From: CAZJQT01 sp964548655
GTDB lineage: Bacteria; Patescibacteriota; Saccharimonadia; Saccharimonadales; CAZJQT01
Reading direction: 5' to 3'
Length of the DNA: 64,000 nt
Assembly (NCBI GenBank): GCA_964548655.1
Contig: CAZJQT010000002.1
Coordinates: 1 to 64,000, forward strand
The position numbers and the translations under genes were made by a program. The stretch's first letter is position 1. Every line of letters starts with the position of its first letter. This document shows positions 42,683 through 51,871 of this stretch, one piece after another. Below the pieces are notes generated by a model, which saw only the letters and a program-made list of their open reading frames with translations, did no database searches and had not been told where the DNA came from.

Positions 42683-42748
42683 TTTACCTCCGCTCTTTTT
42701 ATAGCTTACTCTCTATGAGCGAGCCCATCAATAAGCTATGATTAGGTA

Positions 42749-43882
42749 ATGGATTATAGGAAAGAGGCGTTAAAAAAACACAAACAACTGAAGGGCAAAA
42801 TTGCTGTTGTATTAAAGGACAAATTGGACAGCCAAGACAAGTTGAGCACTTATTACACACCTGGTGTGGCCGCGGTTTCTAGCTACGTGGCTGAACATCC
42901 CAAGGAGGCCCGTGATTATACTTGGTTAGGAAACAGCGTAGCCGTGATCAGTGACGGCTCAGCTGTTTTGGGTCTTGGCGATATTGGGCCGTATGGCGCT
43001 TTGCCCGTTATGGAAGGTAAAGCTATGTTGTTCAAACATTTTGCTGGCATTGATGCTGTGCCGATTATCCTAGATGTTCATTCAGCCGATGAAATAGTCA
43101 AAACAGTACTAGCTATTGCGCCCAGCTTTGGCGGTATCAATCTAGAAGATATTGCCGCGCCGATTTGTTTTGAAGTTGAGGACCGTGTTAAAGCCGCTCT
43201 CAATATTCCAGTAATGCACGATGACCAACATGGCACGGCCATTGTTGTCCTGGCCGGGCTTATTAACGCAGCCAAAGTTACTGGTAAGGACCTGAGAAAA
43301 TGTCGGGTGGTTTGTGTTGGCGCCGGCGCGGCCGGTACTGCAGTTATGAAATTATTAAATCTATATGCCAAGCCAGAGATCTTAATTGTCGATAGCCAAG
43401 GCATAATCAGTCGTGGCCGCAAAGATTTAAATTCCGAAAAGAAGAAACTACTAAAGTTCACTAATCCAAAAAATGTCAGTGGTTCACTGGAAGATGCTAT
43501 GAAAGGCGCTGATATATTCATCGGCGTGTCTAAGGCCGGACTGTTAACGGCTAAAATGATAAAAACTATGGCAAAAGACCCGATTATTTTTGCCATGGCC
43601 AACCCAGTACCTGAGATTATGCCCGATATTGCACTGAAAGCAGGTGTGGCTGTCATGGCCACCGGCCGCAGCGACTTCCCTAATCAAGTCAATAATGCTC
43701 TGGCCTTCCCGGGTGTCTTCCGCGGAGCGCTAGATAATAGAGTCAATAAGATTACTGATCAGCACAAAATTGCCGCGGCCGAAGTTATAGCTAGCTTGGT
43801 TGCGAAACCTACAGCCGATTGCATAATCCCCAGCGTCCTTGACAAACGCCTAGTGCCAAGCATTGCCAAGGTTATAGTTTAG
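42749..43882 (+). CDS. NAD(P)-dependent malic enzyme
   Basis: Oxidative decarboxylation of malate to pyruvate and CO2. The 377-aa protein is the short bacterial form without the phosphotransacetylase domain. It has the malic domain (YYTPGVA, SDGSAVLGLGDIGPYGALPVMEGKAMLFK, AAPICFEVE, MHDDQHGTA with the metal-binding acids) and the NAD-binding loop VCVGAGAAGTAV (about 194). Pyruvate supply is a plausible role in a fermenter. TATGAT six bases before the ATG implies a leaderless mRNA. Its tail overlaps the pilB-like gene. Confidence 0.92.
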   Translation: MDYRKEALKKHKQLKGKIAVVLKDKLDSQDKLSTYYTPGVAAVSSYVAEHPKEARDYTWLGNSVAVISDGSAVLGLGDIGPYGALPVMEGKAMLFKHFAGIDAVPIILDVHSADEIVKTVLAIAPSFGGINLEDIAAPICFEVEDRVKAALNIPVMHDDQHGTAIVVLAGLINAAKVTGKDLRKCRVVCVGAGAAGTAVMKLLNLYAKPEILIVDSQGIISRGRKDLNSEKKKLLKFTNPKNVSGSLEDAMKGADIFIGVSKAGLLTAKMIKTMAKDPIIFAMANPVPEIMPDIALKAGVAVMATGRSDFPNQVNNALAFPGVFRGALDNRVNKITDQHKIAAAEVIASLVAKPTADCIIPSVLDKRLVPSIAKVIV

Positions 43883-45480
43883 CCAACAGTGCGGTAGATT
43901 TCTTCGATGGTGGTTTCGCCAGCTAGAACTTTCAGAATACCGTCTTGCAGAATTGTGCGCATACCGCTAGCAATGGCAGCATCTTCTATGTCTTGGGTTG
44001 ACGAGGATTTACCACTGCTCAAAAGCTCGCCAATCTTGCCGCTCATCAGGAACTGTTCGCGCAAAGCAACTTGGCCCTTGTAGCCAAACGGGTTGTCAGC
44101 CGAACTGCCAGGTTTATAGAGCTGTAGGTTGGTCAGATTTGGTTTGTCGGTTCCCGGTGGCAAGGTATCGAGGACTTGTTTGATCTTGCCAACAACGGCA
44201 ATGTCTGGCGTGTAAGGCTGTTTGGTAGCATCGTCCAGCCGGCGCACCAAACGCTGGGCCATAACTAGGCGAATAGCCGACACAAACAGCGGGTTTTGGC
44301 CAATAATATCCACTAAGCGGGTGAGTGCCGCAGCAGCCGAACCAGCGTGAAAGGTCGACAGTACCAAATGTCCAGTCAGGGCCGCCTGCAAAGCAGTTTT
44401 AGCGGTATCGGGGTCGCGGATCTCACCAACCATCACGACGTCTGGGTCAAGCCTTAGCACGGCGCGAAGTTTCTCGGCAAAGTTAGTCTCCTGCGAACTT
44501 TGCGAAGTGACTGAGATCTGAGTAATGCCCTCAAACTGGTACTCAACCGGATCCTCGATAGTTATGATCTTGCGCTCCTCGGAATTGAGCATGTTGAGCA
44601 TGGAATAAAGCGTTGTAGTCTTACCAGATCCGGTTGGCCCGACAACTAAGACCAGGCCGCTGGGTTTGGCGATGATATCGTCAACAATCTGACGCTCACT
44701 GGGCGACAAACCCAAACGATCCAAGTTGTACATTGACTGGTCCATATTGAAAAGGCGCATAACTACGTCCATGCCGTTAATGGTTGGTACGGTTTCAAGA
44801 CGCAGATTAACGTCTACCGAAGCGCCATCGCTCATTTCGACAGTTTGTGAGACATGACCCTGTTGGGCTTCTTGAGCCGATGTCGAAACATTGCCGGCAC
44901 TGGCAATTGCAGAAATCAAAACTCGGTACTTGTCAGGTTCTAGCCGGGCAATCTTATGCAGAACACCGTCAATTCTAAAACGGACCTGCGCGAAAGTGCG
45001 CTGTGACTCCAGATGTATGTCTGAAGCGTTCAAACGATGAGCTTGTTGCACTAGGTAGGCCAGCATATCAGCCGCTTTGACCTGTGCAAGTACTGCCGAT
45101 ACTTGGTCTACCTGCCCTTGGTTAGTGGTCCGCTCAATGGAAATATTTTGATAGACGACAGCTTTCGGTGGATCGTATAGCTTCATGTAGTCTCTAAAGC
45201 CAGCATCAGAAATCAAGGCAAAACTAATCTGTTGATCCGGGAAACGGTGGCGCAAATTAGTCATGGTTTGCTGCGAGGTGGTGTTAGTTATGCCGAATAA
45301 AATATTATGTTCATCAGACTTAAGAGGTATGACCTTGAGGTCATAGAGCTCGGGATTGGTCAGAATGTCTTTATAAAGCTGCTTGTTAACTACCGCCGAC
45401 GTATCAAAATAAGCCAAATTCAGAATTTGGGCACGGCGCTGGGCATTGGCTTCTTCATCACGGCGGGCATCTTGAGACAT
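43879..45480 (-). CDS. Type IV pilus/type II secretion assembly ATPase (PilB/GspE family)
   Basis: Hexameric ATPase powering pilus assembly, 533 aa. Walker A is GPTGSGKTTTLYSML (about 270), the Asp box and Walker B are RLDPDVVMVGEIRDPDTAKTAL, and the His box is TGHLVLSTFHAGSA. The N-terminal T2SSE_N domain is present. The C-terminal tetracysteine motif of GspE/PilB is absent: the loop reads GSSADNPFGYKGQVALRE. The start is the ATG at 45480, eight bases after TATAAT. No pilin or pilC gene is in the window. Confidence 0.92.
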   Translation of the reverse strand: MSQDARRDEEANAQRRAQILNLAYFDTSAVVNKQLYKDILTNPELYDLKVIPLKSDEHNILFGITNTTSQQTMTNLRHRFPDQQISFALISDAGFRDYMKLYDPPKAVVYQNISIERTTNQGQVDQVSAVLAQVKAADMLAYLVQQAHRLNASDIHLESQRTFAQVRFRIDGVLHKIARLEPDKYRVLISAIASAGNVSTSAQEAQQGHVSQTVEMSDGASVDVNLRLETVPTINGMDVVMRLFNMDQSMYNLDRLGLSPSERQIVDDIIAKPSGLVLVVGPTGSGKTTTLYSMLNMLNSEERKIITIEDPVEYQFEGITQISVTSQSSQETNFAEKLRAVLRLDPDVVMVGEIRDPDTAKTALQAALTGHLVLSTFHAGSAAAALTRLVDIIGQNPLFVSAIRLVMAQRLVRRLDDATKQPYTPDIAVVGKIKQVLDTLPPGTDKPNLTNLQLYKPGSSADNPFGYKGQVALREQFLMSGKIGELLSSGKSSSTQDIEDAAIASGMRTILQDGILKVLAGETTIEEIYRTVG

Positions 45481-45563
45481 TGACACTCATTATAAACGTA
45501 AGCATATAGATTGGTAAAACCAGATTAATTTTGTAAAAGCCTAAAAGTGCATACAATTGAGGC

Positions 45564-46088
45564 ATGAAACGCATTGTCTTGATTGCCCATAACCTTCGTA
45601 GCTGTCATAACGTCGGCTCATTGCTGAGGACAGCCGATGGTTTCGGGGTTGAGAAAGTTTTTCTGACTGGTTATACACCCTATCCCATTTCGCCTGATGA
45701 TCAGAGATTGCCGCATCTGGCTTTGGCGCAGACCAAGCAGATACATAAAACAGCTCTAGGAGCCGAAAAGACTCAAGCCTGGCTTCATCAGCAAGACATC
45801 ACAACCCTAATTTCAGACTTAAAACAACAAGGTTACAGGGTAGCTGCGCTTGAGCAAACTAATAAGTCTACACCTCTCAATAGCTACAAGAGTGAGGCTG
45901 ATATAGCTGTTATTGTGGGTAACGAGGTAGACGGCTTAGCACAGTCCGTTCTGGGTCTGTGCGACCAAGTTCTGGAGATCCCTATGCAGGGCAAGAAAGA
46001 ATCTTTTAATGTTGCCAGCGCTGCGGCCATTGCGCTTTACCACTTACGCTTAATAGGTCCACATCTTCGCACCAGCCGGACTGCTTAG
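45564..46088 (+). CDS. SpoU/TrmH-family RNA 2'-O-methyltransferase
   Basis: SPOUT-fold methyltransferase, 174 aa, acting on tRNA or rRNA. It has the N-terminal NLRSCHNVGSLLRTADGFGV motif, VGNEVDGL (motif 2, about 113) and LEIPMQGKKESFNVASAAAIALYHL (motif 3). It lacks the substrate-binding N-terminal domain of RlmB, so the target is uncertain. TACAAT six bases before the ATG implies a leaderless mRNA. Confidence 0.9.
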   Translation: MKRIVLIAHNLRSCHNVGSLLRTADGFGVEKVFLTGYTPYPISPDDQRLPHLALAQTKQIHKTALGAEKTQAWLHQQDITTLISDLKQQGYRVAALEQTNKSTPLNSYKSEADIAVIVGNEVDGLAQSVLGLCDQVLEIPMQGKKESFNVASAAAIALYHLRLIGPHLRTSRTA

Positions 46089-46218
46089 ATGCAAAGCACC
46101 TAACTCTGCCGGCTTCTTGGCGCATTGCTACGTCAGCGGCCTCTGTTATTCGCTCACCGTACTGCAGAGTACGTTTCGCTCATTCCTCGTGGCTTCCTTG
46201 CACTGCATCCAAGTGCAA
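46085..46218. repeat. Intergenic hairpins between SpoU methyltransferase and CAP gene
   Basis: Three stem-loops are visible: TTAGATGC-AAA-GCACCTAA (46085-46103, overlapping the stop of the methyltransferase), CGTACT-GCAG-AGTACG (46158-46173), and TTGCACT-N7-AGTGCAA (46198-46218). None has a strong U tract. The last lies where the CAP promoter's -35 region should be and may be an operator. No coding function is apparent. Confidence 0.5.
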
Positions 46219-46238
46219 AAATGTGTTACAATAAGCTT

Positions 46239-47189
46239 ATGCCAACAAAAGCCCACAGGCATACTGGGCGCATAAAACCAAAATCTATCCTCAAACACGA
46301 ACATCGCCATTATTGGCCTTATATTCCGATGTTGGTGATGTTAGTGGTAGTTCTATTTTCCAGCTTTGCTCAGCCAATGATCAAGCGCCATGTTTTGGCC
46401 TATGCCACTAGCATGAGTAGCGATGCTTTGCTGAGTGCTACTAACACCCAGCGTGATCAAAATGGTGTGGCCAGCCTAAATATAAACGGTGATCTGACGG
46501 CGGCGGCCCAGGCCAAAGCCAATGACATGGTAAAACGCAACTATTGGTCTCATAACACACCCGACGGCCAAGAACCCTGGGTTTTTATCCAAGCAACCGG
46601 CTATAAATACACTAAAGCTGGTGAAAACCTGGCCTACGGCTTTGATAATAGTAACGACGCCGTGACTGGCTGGATGAATAGCCCTTCGCACCGCGATAAC
46701 TTGCTAGACAGCGCTTTTAGTGATGTTGGCTTTGGCTACGCCAATAGTGACAACTTCAATAGTAGCGGTCCAGAAACGGTGGTAGTGGCTATGTACGGCA
46801 AACCGCAAGTATTAGCAGCCACCCAAGCTGTTGCGCCAACACCAACCAAACCAGTTCAAGCTGCACCGACCCAGGCGCCAACCACCAAAACTGAAACACC
46901 AGCCGTTAAGCCAGTTAGTTCCGATCAACCCGTTAAGGAACCAGCTACTCAACAGATCGCCCGAGTTCAGAACCTATCCAGCGGACACGCGCCATGGACT
47001 GCCTTTGCTGCCACCATGTTGAGCGGACTGGCCATTGGTGCTTTGCTCATTAAATATTCTGCCAGAATCAGGCATTTGATTCGGGATAGCGAAAAGTTTG
47101 TCTTACATCACCCAGCCTGGGATTCGTTGTTGGTTAGCTTGGTTTTGCTAGGCATATTCCTTAGCCAAACCACCGGTTTCATCCGCTAA
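46239..47189 (+). CDS. CAP/SCP-domain extracellular protein with membrane anchors
   Basis: 316-aa protein. A membrane segment or signal anchor is at residues 28-50. The CAP domain (about 60-185) has the characteristic HN/GEN/SPSHR elements: NYWSHNTPDG, AGENLAYGF and MNSPSHRDNLLD. A Pro/Thr/Ala-rich linker (about 190-250) follows and two C-terminal membrane segments end the protein. CAP proteins are secreted and bind lipids or carbohydrates, but the role is unknown here. I chose the ATG at 46239, six bases after TACAAT (extended -10), rather than an upstream in-frame start in the hairpin region. Confidence 0.8.
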   Translation: MPTKAHRHTGRIKPKSILKHEHRHYWPYIPMLVMLVVVLFSSFAQPMIKRHVLAYATSMSSDALLSATNTQRDQNGVASLNINGDLTAAAQAKANDMVKRNYWSHNTPDGQEPWVFIQATGYKYTKAGENLAYGFDNSNDAVTGWMNSPSHRDNLLDSAFSDVGFGYANSDNFNSSGPETVVVAMYGKPQVLAATQAVAPTPTKPVQAAPTQAPTTKTETPAVKPVSSDQPVKEPATQQIARVQNLSSGHAPWTAFAATMLSGLAIGALLIKYSARIRHLIRDSEKFVLHHPAWDSLLVSLVLLGIFLSQTTGFIR

Positions 47190-47194
47190 GACTC

Positions 47195-50100
47195 TTATTG
47201 CAACTTGACGTGCTCTTTGCCAACAACAGTTATCAGTTCTTCCAAGCCTGGCTTGTGGTCAATCTTGTTAGGCAGTCGGATTATTTGTTTCTGTTGATCA
47301 CCAATCACTAAAACTACCTCTGTTTCACCGGGGTACTCGTCAATAGTGCGCTTCAAGGATTTAAGCTGATCCTCATCGTTGCTACTAACTAGTCTGACAT
47401 AGATTCTCTGGTTTGCAGGCTCAACTTTTTCGGGAGTTTTGGTCGGCGCTTTTTTGGTTGATTTAATTTTTTTGGCATCGTCTAGATCGACGGCTTTAAC
47501 ATGGTCAACCAGAACCTTGATCTCGTCGGTAGCATTGCCAGCCCGGTCTTTGGTATTGACCTTGCCCTTGGCTAGGATTATCCGGTCGCGTACTATCAAA
47601 TCTTTTTGTTTGTCATAGGCTTTGGGGAATAAAATTAGTTCAATTTCGCCAAATTGATCGCTAAGTTTAACAAAAGCCATTTTTTGACCATTTTTGGTGA
47701 CTATTTCTCTAACATCGGTAATGTTACCACCAACCGTAACCGTCTTGTTATCATCGGCTCTCTTTATAGTGTTGATTGGCGTAGTTTTCTGGGCCAAAAA
47801 CTGTTGATATTCATCGAGTGGGTGTTGACTGAGATAAACACCTAGTAGTTCACGTTCCCAAAGCAACTGTTCGGCTTGAGCAACTGGTACGACATCCCTA
47901 TTAAGGGCAAGCGTAGCTTTGACCTGAGCAGCCTCAAGCTGGTCGCCAAACAGATCGGTTTGACCGCTAGCGGCATCTTTTTGGAGTTTAGTCGCGTAGG
48001 CGCTCAAAACATCCAGATTGGCAAGCAACATACCACGTTCTCCGAAACTATCGAAAGCCCCAGCTTTGATAAGACTTTCGAGCGACTTTTTATTTACCGT
48101 ACGAACATTAACGCTACCAAAGAAGGTTTCGAGACTATCGAAACTGCCAACTTCCTCGCGAACACGTATGATTTCCTCGGCCGCGTTAGCACCAACGTTT
48201 TTGATGGCATGCAAGCCAAAGCGGATTTGCTGTTTGCCTGGTACGACCGCAAATTCCAAAAACGATTCATTAATATCGGGGGGCAGAACTTCAATACCAT
48301 AGTTCTTACACTCGTTAATTTCTATGGCCAATCTATCAATATTGTCATAATCACTGGTCATCAATGCGGCCATGAAAGCTGCCGGATAGTGAGCCTTGAG
48401 GTAGGCCGTCCAATAGGCAATCAAGGCATAGCAAGCCGCGTGGGCTTTAGGGAAAGCATATGAAGCAAAGGCTTCCAACTGCTTCCAGAAGCGTTCCATG
48501 TCACCACGGTCCGCGCCGACAGTTTTGATAGCGCCTTCAATGAATTCGTTGCGGTATTTAGCCAGAACCTCGGGTATTTTCTTACCAATGCCCTTGCGCA
48601 AGCTGTCGGCCTGACCACCGGTGAAGCCGCACATCTCCTTACTGATCTGCATGACCTGCTCCTGGTAAACAATCACACCGTAGGTGTTAGCTAAGGCCGG
48701 TTCCATGGCTGGGTGAGTATAGCTAATGGCCTTTTCGCCGTGTTTACGGGCTATAAAGTCTTCAATCCATTGCATTGGACCCGGTCGGTACAAAGCATTC
48801 ATGGCTATCAAGTCCTCAAATTTAGTGGGTTTTAATTGCTTGAGATAGCGTTTCATACCGGCTGATTCAAACTGGAAAACGCCGGTTGTACCGCCATCTT
48901 GAAACAGCTTAAAGGTAGTTTCATCGTCTAAGGGAATGTCGTCAACCTTTAGACTTTTGTCGTAAACTTTTTTGACTATCCTTAGAGCGTTCTTGATGAT
49001 AGTCAAATTAGACAAACCCAAAAAGTCCATTTTAAGCAAGCCGAGCTCTTCAATTGGCCCCATCGAATATTGGGTAGCAACCACGCCCTTTTGAGCCATT
49101 TCCAAGGGGACAAACTTAACTATATCGTCCGGTGCAATTACCACCCCCGCCGCATGGACGCCATGGCTACGAATTGTGCCCTCCAATCGCATAGCCTGGT
49201 CCAACACGGTCTTGGCAGTTTCATTTGATTCATATTCAGCTTTTAGAGCCTGGTCATCTACCAGTGACTTCTTGAGAGGAATGTGGCGTCCTTGTACCGG
49301 TTGTGGGATCATCTTGGCCAAGCGATCGGCTTCAGCGTAGGGCACTTGCAGCACACGCGCCACATCGCGGACGGCGTTGCGAGCAAACATGCGGCCAAAA
49401 GTAACAATATTGGCTACCCTGTCGGCGCCATATTTATTCACGCAGTAGTTAATAACTTCTTCGCGACGCGTATCTTGGATGTCAATATCAATATCTGGCA
49501 TCGAGATACGGTCGGGATTGAGGAAGCGCTCAAACAAGAGATCGTATTTGAGTGGATCAAGTTCAGTTATGTTAAGAGCATAGGAAATAATCGAACCGGC
49601 AGCCGAACCCCTGCCAGGACCAAAGACTATGCCTTTTTGCTTGCCCCAGTTCACAAAATCTTGAATGATCAAAAAATAGCCATTGAAACTCATTTGATCG
49701 ATAACGCCTAACTCATAAGCCGCCCGTTCGACCACTTCGGCTGGCAATTTTTGTTTGGCGGCCTCTTGGCTCAAGTCAGCAGTTTTACTGCGAGCGACGT
49801 TACCGTAGCGCCAAGCCAGACCTTGGTAGACTAGGTCATGCAAATGGCTACGCTCAGTTTTGCCTTTGGGCACGGTGAACTGAGGGATCAAAATATTGCC
49901 AAGGTCAATTTCAAGGTTGCAACGCTCGGCGACAGTCCGTGTATTGGTGATCAATTCCGGATGTTCAACACCCCAGCGGCTGATGACTTCGTTGGCTGGA
50001 GTAACATGCAAAGGGAAATCCTTGAGTGACATGCGTTTGTCATCACTCAGATATGAGCCGGTGCCAACGCATAATAAAATCTCGTGAGCTTCTTGATCCT

Positions 50101-50776
50101 CGTGCCGCAAATAATGAGCATCACAAGTCACGACAGCTGGTATCTTTAGTTCTTTGGCCAGCTCCAGAACCTGATTGTTGACTTGCTCTTGCTCGGCGTT
50201 GTGCATTGGATTCTTGGGGTGGCCATGGTCTTGTACCTCCAAATAGTAACGATCACCAAAAACACTCTTGTACCATTTGGCTATTTCTTGGGCTTGTTTG
50301 TATTGGTTTTGCTTGAGAGCATCACCAATTTCACCACCCATACAGCCACTTAGAATAATCAGGCCTTCGTTATATTTTTCTAACAATTCGTGATCGATCC
50401 GGGGGTAGTAATAAAAGCCATCAAGATTGGCTATGGTACTGAGTCGCATCAGGTTTTGATAGCCGATTTTGTTGGTGGCCAAAATTATCAGATGATAACG
50501 GTTTTTGTCTTTGGTTGGGTCTTTATCGGTGTGATTGCGAGCCGCAACGTAAGCTTCCATGCCTATAATCGGCTGGATTTCGTGGTTAATGGCTTCTTTG
50601 TAAAATTCAATGGCACCAGACAAGGTACCGTGGTCAGTCATAGCCACGGCTGGCATACCTTGCTCGGTGACATAGTCCATTAACTGGTCAACTCGAGTTA
50701 AACCATCCAGCAAGCTGTACTGGGTGTGATTATGCAAATGGACATAGTCCTTGGCCGTCAGTTGAGTACTTTTCAT
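47195..50776 (-). CDS. dnaE: DNA polymerase III subunit alpha
   Basis: Replicative polymerase, 1193 aa, DnaE1 type. The PHP domain starts it (YVHLHNHTQYSLLDG with the HxH motif), followed by the palm with the catalytic acids in MPDIDIDIQD (about 428), FGPGRGSAAGSI, the finger region, an HhH domain near 820-870, and a C-terminal OB fold (about 1010-1080). The final 100 residues resemble the tau-binding region. SD-like AAGGGAAG lies immediately before the ATG, after a TAGAAT box. Confidence 0.96.
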   Translation of the reverse strand: MKSTQLTAKDYVHLHNHTQYSLLDGLTRVDQLMDYVTEQGMPAVAMTDHGTLSGAIEFYKEAINHEIQPIIGMEAYVAARNHTDKDPTKDKNRYHLIILATNKIGYQNLMRLSTIANLDGFYYYPRIDHELLEKYNEGLIILSGCMGGEIGDALKQNQYKQAQEIAKWYKSVFGDRYYLEVQDHGHPKNPMHNAEQEQVNNQVLELAKELKIPAVVTCDAHYLRHEDQEAHEILLCVGTGSYLSDDKRMSLKDFPLHVTPANEVISRWGVEHPELITNTRTVAERCNLEIDLGNILIPQFTVPKGKTERSHLHDLVYQGLAWRYGNVARSKTADLSQEAAKQKLPAEVVERAAYELGVIDQMSFNGYFLIIQDFVNWGKQKGIVFGPGRGSAAGSIISYALNITELDPLKYDLLFERFLNPDRISMPDIDIDIQDTRREEVINYCVNKYGADRVANIVTFGRMFARNAVRDVARVLQVPYAEADRLAKMIPQPVQGRHIPLKKSLVDDQALKAEYESNETAKTVLDQAMRLEGTIRSHGVHAAGVVIAPDDIVKFVPLEMAQKGVVATQYSMGPIEELGLLKMDFLGLSNLTIIKNALRIVKKVYDKSLKVDDIPLDDETTFKLFQDGGTTGVFQFESAGMKRYLKQLKPTKFEDLIAMNALYRPGPMQWIEDFIARKHGEKAISYTHPAMEPALANTYGVIVYQEQVMQISKEMCGFTGGQADSLRKGIGKKIPEVLAKYRNEFIEGAIKTVGADRGDMERFWKQLEAFASYAFPKAHAACYALIAYWTAYLKAHYPAAFMAALMTSDYDNIDRLAIEINECKNYGIEVLPPDINESFLEFAVVPGKQQIRFGLHAIKNVGANAAEEIIRVREEVGSFDSLETFFGSVNVRTVNKKSLESLIKAGAFDSFGERGMLLANLDVLSAYATKLQKDAASGQTDLFGDQLEAAQVKATLALNRDVVPVAQAEQLLWERELLGVYLSQHPLDEYQQFLAQKTTPINTIKRADDNKTVTVGGNITDVREIVTKNGQKMAFVKLSDQFGEIELILFPKAYDKQKDLIVRDRIILAKGKVNTKDRAGNATDEIKVLVDHVKAVDLDDAKKIKSTKKAPTKTPEKVEPANQRIYVRLVSSNDEDQLKSLKRTIDEYPGETEVVLVIGDQQKQIIRLPNKIDHKPGLEELITVVGKEHVKLQ

Positions 50777-50846
50777 CTTCCCTTTTGTCTCTTTATTCTA
50801 AAGCAAAACCACATTTCTGAGGAGACGTACAGGTTATATTACAACG

Positions 50847-51116
50847 CTAGTTGGTGTTTTGCTGGATTGAATGGCGAACATTATTAACCACTCTGTTTAT
50901 CAGTGGTACATGCTGAAAGAAGGACAATAGCCAGAGCATCAAGGCTACTACTATGGTGGCACCGATCACACCTCCCAGACCACCCAAGACACCTTTGATA
51001 AAACTCATCTTATAGGCCTGATTTCTATCTATATAGCCCGACTCGTAGATATTAAGCAGCATCTGCCCCAGCTGCTCGTGCGACTTAGAGTGGTTATTCT
51101 TAGGCTGTTTTGCCAA
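50847..51116 (-). CDS. Small membrane protein, DUF5665-like
   Basis: 89 aa with one long hydrophobic segment (about 43-70) and soluble flanks. The pattern QMLLNIYESGYIDRNQAYKMSFIKGVLGGLGGVIGATIVVALMLW matches, in my recall, DUF5665 (one-TM proteins of unknown function). It is the last gene of a three-gene unit; its start overlaps the YtxH-like gene by 17 bases. Probably envelope-associated. Confidence 0.6.
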   Translation of the reverse strand: MAKQPKNNHSKSHEQLGQMLLNIYESGYIDRNQAYKMSFIKGVLGGLGGVIGATIVVALMLWLLSFFQHVPLINRVVNNVRHSIQQNTN

Positions 51117-51504
51117 TGTAGTTCTTTAGATGCGCGACGGCTTTTTTGACGTCATCAACGGCTTTTTGCAGGTCTTTGTCATCGGCTTCGCCCTCATGAA
51201 TAGCTGATAATATCTCACGAGTTTTTTGGCGGATTTTCTCGGCTTGATCAACTGCTGACTTGAACTCGCCCGAAACTTTATCCTTAGACCGACCAATTTG
51301 TTGATTGGCTTTTTCAAGCAGATCGGACAAATCACTATGAGCACTCTTAAGCTTGCGTTCGGCTTCAGTTTTAGCCTTGAGGGCTGCCCGGCGGAGGTCC
51401 TTGCGAGTCTCGCGTCCGCTTTTGGGTGCTGTTAATATGCCAGCCGCATAACTAATGCCAGCCAGAATTACCCCACCAATTGCTAGGTTACGCTTCTTAA
51501 CCAT
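51100..51504 (-). CDS. YtxH-like membrane-anchored protein
   Basis: 134 aa. An N-terminal single membrane segment (residues 5-22) is followed by APKSGRETRKDLRRAALKAKTE, the typical YtxH start, then a Lys/Glu-rich helical region. YtxH proteins are stress-linked and of unknown biochemical function. The ATG at 51504 overlaps the preceding gene by eight bases. It is the middle gene of the unit 51775 to 50847. Confidence 0.7.
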   Translation of the reverse strand: MVKKRNLAIGGVILAGISYAAGILTAPKSGRETRKDLRRAALKAKTEAERKLKSAHSDLSDLLEKANQQIGRSKDKVSGEFKSAVDQAEKIRQKTREILSAIHEGEADDKDLQKAVDDVKKAVAHLKNYIGKTA

Positions 51505-51775
51505 CGTGCTCCTCCGATTTACTTGATTTCTTATGCTTGAAGACAACATCTGAAATATTTGAAAACAGTTTTACGATAGCAGCTGGTCCGGCGGTATAGC
51601 GAAAGAACTCGCCGACGTTCTCGGCGGTATTTATTAACTTTTCAGCTTTTTCTGAAATAACTTTCAGATGATTGAGAATCTGAATTAATTTTACTAGAGC
51701 CACTATGCCTAAAATCAGAAAGATAGCCAAAGTTGCCGACAATATAATTACCAGAATCTGTTCGCTGTTACCCAT
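51497..51775 (-). CDS. Small membrane protein, DUF948-like
   Basis: 92 aa: one membrane segment (residues 5-28, ILVIILSATLAIFLILGIVAL) and a cytoplasmic amphipathic helix, resembling DUF948-type proteins. The ATG at 51775 is chosen because TACAAT lies ten bases before it (with TTGTTT 18 bases further upstream); a longer in-frame reading would run through the promoter. It heads a three-gene envelope operon with YtxH-like and DUF5665-like genes. Confidence 0.6.
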   Translation of the reverse strand: MGNSEQILVIILSATLAIFLILGIVALVKLIQILNHLKVISEKAEKLINTAENVGEFFRYTAGPAAIVKLFSNISDVVFKHKKSSKSEEHDG

Positions 51776-51871
51776 TTGTACATCTATTGTACCATTGTCT
51801 AAAAAAGCAAAACAATGATCACAGAAAACTTTACTTGCTATGCCACATAAACGGAGTATAATCAAGTTTCT

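Noticed and set aside
46125..46238. Longer start for the CAP protein
   Set aside because: The extension runs through the hairpin region and the extended -10 box, so the ATG at 46239 is favoured.
47876..48463. 195-aa open frame on the plus strand within dnaE
   Set aside because: Antisense to conserved dnaE sequence, with no supporting promoter or ribosome site.
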